Assembly (NCBI GenBank): GCA_024330945.1
Contig: JANDJJ010000011.1
Span: 1 to 38,801 of the forward strand
Length of the DNA: 38,801 nucleotides
Direction: 5' to 3'
Source: Nitrospira sp.
GTDB taxonomy: Bacteria > Nitrospirota > Nitrospiria > Nitrospirales > Nitrospiraceae
Within the stretch, counting starts at the first letter, position 1; each line of letters starts with the position of its first letter. The position numbers and the translations under genes were made by a program. Shown here piece by piece: positions 34,664 to 38,801 of the stretch. The notes beneath the pieces were generated by a model. The model saw only the letters and a program-made list of their open reading frames with translations, made no database searches and had not been told where the DNA came from.

Positions 34664-37600
34664 TCAAGAACGCGCCGGAGCGGACTCGCGTTCAAAGTTC
34701 GGTTGCGGCTCCTCTTGATCCGGTTGATCCGGCACGATGAGGTCGAGCGGGACGGTCAGCGAATTCACAAGGACATCGACCGCGAGTTGGGCCAAGCCCG
34801 ACAGACCCGATGCGAAGGATTTGATCGGGAGATAGGTCACTTCCGGACTGTGGATGGATCCCTTGATGGCAAAGATCGCGGTGGCCAACCCCTTTCGCTC
34901 TCCGGCAAAGATCCGTCCGAACAGAGGAATCGCCTTCAAGAACTGCGAATACGAGCCGAACGGACTCACGGCGGCTACCAGATTCAGACGATCGGTCGGC
35001 AAATCGTATTGTCCCACAGCCGTAATTTTCAGAATCGGGCTGTCGATGATCAGATTACCCATCTCAAGAACGCCGTTCTTGACGGCCACGCTCCCGGTAA
35101 TCGTGTTGTAGGGCAGTCCCTCCTTCTCCAGATCAACTTTGCCTTGAAGCACCGCCGGAAGATTCAAAAGACTGATGATCTTCCAGATCACCCGTTCATT
35201 CGATTTGAAAATACGCCCGTTTTGAAGCAGCACCTCGACTTTTCCCTCGAGCGACGGATACACACCGTGCGGATTGCGCCCATGCCCTCTGAGAGAGCCG
35301 CTCACACGCATGTCGCCGGTTATCCCATGAGCATCCTGAGCGTCGGTCAAACTCAGAACGTCATCAACCGGCAGGCCCGTGGCGCGAAACGACGCCTCCA
35401 CTTCAGCGGGAGCCCCGCGAGGAAGCTGCACCACAAGACGCCCGGCGATTTGGCCTGCGTTCGACGCGCCGGAAATCCGATCGACATCGACGACTCCATC
35501 CTGAATGTTCACGCGTGCAGAAAGCGCCGCGAACCGCACCCGCTCATAATGGCCCCGGGCGATCGACGCCGACATCGTCACCTGCGAGGTCGCCGCCAAA
35601 TTTTCCAAAAATTCCCGGACGACCGACCGATCCCCTTGAGGAACCAGCAGGCCGAGATCCATCCGGCTCGATTCGATTTTCCCGACGATGACGGGTTTTG
35701 AAGCCCAGTTCTTGACGGCGGCCTCAATGGCGACGTCGCTGTCAAGAACGGTGAACGACAGCCGTTTGATCTCGGCCCCGTTGCGCACCAACTTGACCCG
35801 CGCATAGAGATCCTGAAGACGGCCGTCTCCTCCGATGCCTCTCACCGTCGCCAGGCCGTTGGTCAGCGCGACCCATCCGGTCACCCGCCATGCGCTCCAA
35901 TCCGTTCCCTTGCCTTTGACATCGAGCGCAATCTCCGCGCTGCCGGCCTCCAGTCCTCCTTTTGAGATCCACTCGGGCAAACGGGACAACGACAACGTTC
36001 CAGTCGTGAGCGACATATCGATGCTGAAAGACTCTCCGAACACCAGGCGTCCCTTGGCCGGCACTTGAATGGGCGGCGCGATCAATTCCAGACGGCTTAC
36101 GGAAAGATCACCGGACTTCGTCACGTCGCCTTCGAATTCGATGATCGCCGGCGCGCCGATCGGTTTTTCTCCCAAACCCGGAACGGCGACTTTCGATTGG
36201 TCAAACACCACGGCGCCGCGGAGATGCGGCGTCGAAGCGGATCCCGTGAGCATCGCCGTCGCAACCAGACGCCCTTCCATCGAACCCGGCGAAGCCTTCC
36301 CCCCCAACAGGCGGGTCATGTCCGCGGCGGGTCCGCCGGCCCGGATCGAAAAATTCTCCAACAGACTCGATTCTCCGCCCGTCATCGTCCCCTGAACCTC
36401 GATGAGCGTCTCACCGAGATGCCCACTGATCTGCTCCAATCGCACGACTCCACCGGCCAACACGAACCGGCCTTGCAAGCCCGTCAACCGTTCAGGCAAC
36501 GCTGGATGAGCGAAGCTGACGGCTCGGACAAGAACCTCCCCACCGGTGAACCTGACGCCGTCCGGCCGAGCCGGCGAGCCTGCCAGACGAAACGTGGGCT
36601 CCACCACACCCTCCGCATCCCGAACATCGGCCAGCATGCGCGTCAACGATTCGGCCTTCACCGTTGTCTCGAGAATATCCATCAAATGAGACGCGCTTGT
36701 TTTTCCTGCAATCTCCAGCTCAAGCCACGGCCCGGCTTCCAGAAACGAGAGCGTCGCTTTCCCATCCGTTAGTTCCATCTCCCCGTACAGCCCGGTGATG
36801 CCGGATGCCCGGACTCGCCCGGGTTCCACAAACACGCGGCAGGCGATGTTTTTCGCCAACACTCGGTCTTGGCCGATCATCCCCTGCGCATCCTGTACGT
36901 GAAACTCTCCGGAAATCGACGGACGCATGCCCTCCGTGGCAGCCCCGGTCAACGTAGCGTTCATCACTTGCACCCTGCCGTCGACGCGCCGTTCGTTCAA
37001 CACGGCGGGAAGCCGCGGATCGATCCACGCGGCCGGAACGGTCTGCATCAACTGGGACAGCAAAACCGGCGAACTGCTGAACGTCATCGCGAACGCCGGC
37101 TGCGCCGTCATGAGACCCGACACATTCGCTTTGCCGGTCAGCGTCATATCGTTGAGTTGAACCGACATCTCGGACAACAAGACGTCGTATCCGACGACGC
37201 CGGGCATCACGTGGACGGCGCCGTGCAACGCCACCGTCCCCTGCAATTGCTCCGGAACGGGCCGGGGCCCCAGAAAATCAGCGATGTCCCGAATCCCAAG
37301 GGCAGCGGCTTCCAAACGGCCGTCGAATTGAAACGGCGCGACCTGCGCGGTCTCGTCCGCATCAGCCAGCGGGGCACGCGTTTCCGACAGTCGTATCGAT
37401 CCGTTGAGCGATATGGCCGCCCCCCCCTGCTCTTCCGGCTGCACAAGGGAGAGCCGCACCTCCGCCGCTCTTTGCTCCGGGTGCACGACAAGTGTCGCCC
37501 CCACACGTTCCAACTTGAGGGAACGAACACCATCACTCCCCGCCTCGTCGATGACCGTGACGGTTCCATTGGTCAGTGACGCTTCCTGAACACTGAACGT

Positions 37601-38035
37601 TCGGAACACGGCTTCCATTGTCCGCTGATCGACTTCCGTCTGTTCATTGAAACCGTCGACGATGTTCCAGCGGCCCGCTTCATCCCGCCTGAGCGTGAAC
37701 ACGGGCTCCTCGATCGACAGCCGCTTCCCGACGATTTGCTTGCGGAGAAGAGGAAACATCCGCACGACGAGATCGACCCGTTTCGCCGTCAACAGAACCT
37801 GATCCGAGCCGGGATCATAAACGGTGACCCGGCTCAATTCGACCCGCGCGCGAGGAAAGAGCGCGAACGTGACGTCATCGACATGGATTTTTCTCCCGAG
37901 ATTCGTCTCGAGCTGTTCCAGAACAAATCCCTTGAGATAATCTTCGCCTGTCAGATGCTTGGAAAACGTCAGGAAAGCGATCAGTGAAGCACACAGGGCA
38001 AGAACGATCAGGGCCGCAACGCGCAGAGAGAACAC
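34664..38035 (-). CDS. AsmA-like envelope biogenesis protein
   Basis: 1123 aa; N-terminal TM, LEQLETNLGRKIHVDDVTFALFPRARVELSRVTVYDP; C-terminal GSVAVKNGVLEMGNLIIDSPILKITAVGQYDLPTDRLNL. Confidence 0.85.
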   Translation of the reverse strand: MFSLRVAALIVLALCASLIAFLTFSKHLTGEDYLKGFVLEQLETNLGRKIHVDDVTFALFPRARVELSRVTVYDPGSDQVLLTAKRVDLVVRMFPLLRKQIVGKRLSIEEPVFTLRRDEAGRWNIVDGFNEQTEVDQRTMEAVFRTFSVQEASLTNGTVTVIDEAGSDGVRSLKLERVGATLVVHPEQRAAEVRLSLVQPEEQGGAAISLNGSIRLSETRAPLADADETAQVAPFQFDGRLEAAALGIRDIADFLGPRPVPEQLQGTVALHGAVHVMPGVVGYDVLLSEMSVQLNDMTLTGKANVSGLMTAQPAFAMTFSSSPVLLSQLMQTVPAAWIDPRLPAVLNERRVDGRVQVMNATLTGAATEGMRPSISGEFHVQDAQGMIGQDRVLAKNIACRVFVEPGRVRASGITGLYGEMELTDGKATLSFLEAGPWLELEIAGKTSASHLMDILETTVKAESLTRMLADVRDAEGVVEPTFRLAGSPARPDGVRFTGGEVLVRAVSFAHPALPERLTGLQGRFVLAGGVVRLEQISGHLGETLIEVQGTMTGGESSLLENFSIRAGGPAADMTRLLGGKASPGSMEGRLVATAMLTGSASTPHLRGAVVFDQSKVAVPGLGEKPIGAPAIIEFEGDVTKSGDLSVSRLELIAPPIQVPAKGRLVFGESFSIDMSLTTGTLSLSRLPEWISKGGLEAGSAEIALDVKGKGTDWSAWRVTGWVALTNGLATVRGIGGDGRLQDLYARVKLVRNGAEIKRLSFTVLDSDVAIEAAVKNWASKPVIVGKIESSRMDLGLLVPQGDRSVVREFLENLAATSQVTMSASIARGHYERVRFAALSARVNIQDGVVDVDRISGASNAGQIAGRLVVQLPRGAPAEVEASFRATGLPVDDVLSLTDAQDAHGITGDMRVSGSLRGHGRNPHGVYPSLEGKVEVLLQNGRIFKSNERVIWKIISLLNLPAVLQGKVDLEKEGLPYNTITGSVAVKNGVLEMGNLIIDSPILKITAVGQYDLPTDRLNLVAAVSPFGSYSQFLKAIPLFGRIFAGERKGLATAIFAIKGSIHSPEVTYLPIKSFASGLSGLAQLAVDVLVNSLTVPLDLIVPDQPDQEEPQPNFERESAPARS

Positions 38036-38156
38036 ACCTCCCCCATTTTCTTGTCCGTGCCCGATGGGAACGACTCCGACGGCATCTTACCGAAAGGGCG
38101 GGAATAAATCCAGAACCCCTCGATTATCAATGGTTTTCGGCCCGATGTTCGTTGGA

Positions 38157-38639
38157 TCACGGGCAGGGTTGGCAGGCGGCCTGTTTGATCGTCTCAACGG
38201 CGTTCGATGCGGGCAGAGGGAAGAGCGGGTGGCGCGTGGGATAGTCGTCGGACAAAATGAGTTGCTTGCAGAGCCTCGTGCGGGGATTCATCAGCAACGG
38301 GCCTCTCAAATTGGCTGTAATGCGTCCCGGGTCGTCCGATGGGATCGTCAAAATGACCGCAATGGAGAACGCCTCTCCGCTCTTTCCTTGGATCTCCGCC
38401 AACGCGTCTTCGGTGACATCCACTCGATATTCCTCTCCCACAAACAAATCGGGATCCATGATGACAAAAGCCAGCGCCGGCTCATCAAGCGACTGAAGCC
38501 ACTTGAACGGAGCCTCCGTATCGTGGTCGAGCATGACATATCGCCGGCTTTCCGGAAATCCAAGCACGCCGGATGGAAACGTCAGCACACGCCCTTCATC
38601 GATCTCCAGCACCCCAAAACGACTGGATGAATACTTCAT
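38157..38639 (-). CDS. fliW: Flagellar assembly factor FliW
   Basis: 160 aa; RVLTFPSGVLGFPESRRYVML, FKWLQSLDEPALAFVIMDP, TANLRGPLLMNP. Confidence 0.95.
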   Translation of the reverse strand: MKYSSSRFGVLEIDEGRVLTFPSGVLGFPESRRYVMLDHDTEAPFKWLQSLDEPALAFVIMDPDLFVGEEYRVDVTEDALAEIQGKSGEAFSIAVILTIPSDDPGRITANLRGPLLMNPRTRLCKQLILSDDYPTRHPLFPLPASNAVETIKQAACQPCP

Positions 38640-38801
38640 GGCTTGCCCATCCCGTTCCCTCGTGAACCCGACTCCCTTTCACAGAGGCGCCGAAAGGCAT
38701 CGATCGGAATCACTCCGGTTTGCGACGCCGACCGATTCTCCCGAAGAATTCTGGCATAGACTTCGTCACGGTGTACCCCGATATGGTGAGGCGCCTCGAT
38801 T
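38636..38801 (-). CDS. csrA: Carbon storage regulator CsrA, C-terminal part (5' end beyond window)
   Basis: Reverse complement reads IEAPHHIGVHRDEVYARILRENRSASQTGVIPIDAFRRLCERESGSRGNGMGKP*; stop overlaps the fliW start (ATGA). Confidence 0.9.
   Translation of the reverse strand, partial: IEAPHHIGVHRDEVYARILRENRSASQTGVIPIDAFRRLCERESGSRGNGMGKP

Noticed and set aside
34703-35701. 332-aa plus-strand ORF
   Set aside because: Antisense to AsmA; Arg/His-rich shadow ORF.
1-38801. tRNA, rRNA, CRISPR arrays, transposons
   Set aside because: No tRNA cloverleaf, rRNA-like sequence, regularly spaced repeats or transposase motifs were noticed by eye; tRNAscan-SE and a CRISPR finder would be needed for certainty.

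Overview
The window is a compact, GC-rich bacterial chromosomal segment. Its gene content (fumC, ppdK, acetyl-CoA synthetase, c-type cytochrome, FN3 lipoprotein) suggests a Nitrospira-like chemolithoautotroph, but that is inference and not proven here. I support about 30 protein-coding genes and saw no rRNA, tRNA, CRISPR array or transposase. Minus-strand blocks: fumC; RlmI-like methyltransferase; PIN toxin plus an unusual small partner; an envelope lipoprotein run (LPP20, LpoB-like, COG3014-like, LPP20-like) below a secreted caspase-like protein; a long glyQ-glyS-ppdK-ribD-esterase-MFS-ribE run; M24 peptidase; AsmA; fliW-csrA. Plus-strand genes include a pyruvate/indolepyruvate-type decarboxylase, acsA, Rrf2 plus TSUP transporter, transketolase, an HMA-like periplasmic protein, cytochrome c, and an HDOD-SthA-PilZ run. 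The most interesting signals are: (1) a secreted caspase-fold protein whose catalytic Cys position reads DAP instead of DAC, next to the lipoprotein operon; (2) five promoter-like sites sharing TTGACN-N17-TAGNNT; (3) a strong hairpin at the predicted 5' end of the transketolase mRNA; (4) a transketolase that resembles the animal type; (5) a structured leader upstream of acsA; (6) a 5'-truncated csrA at the right edge that the ORF track misses.
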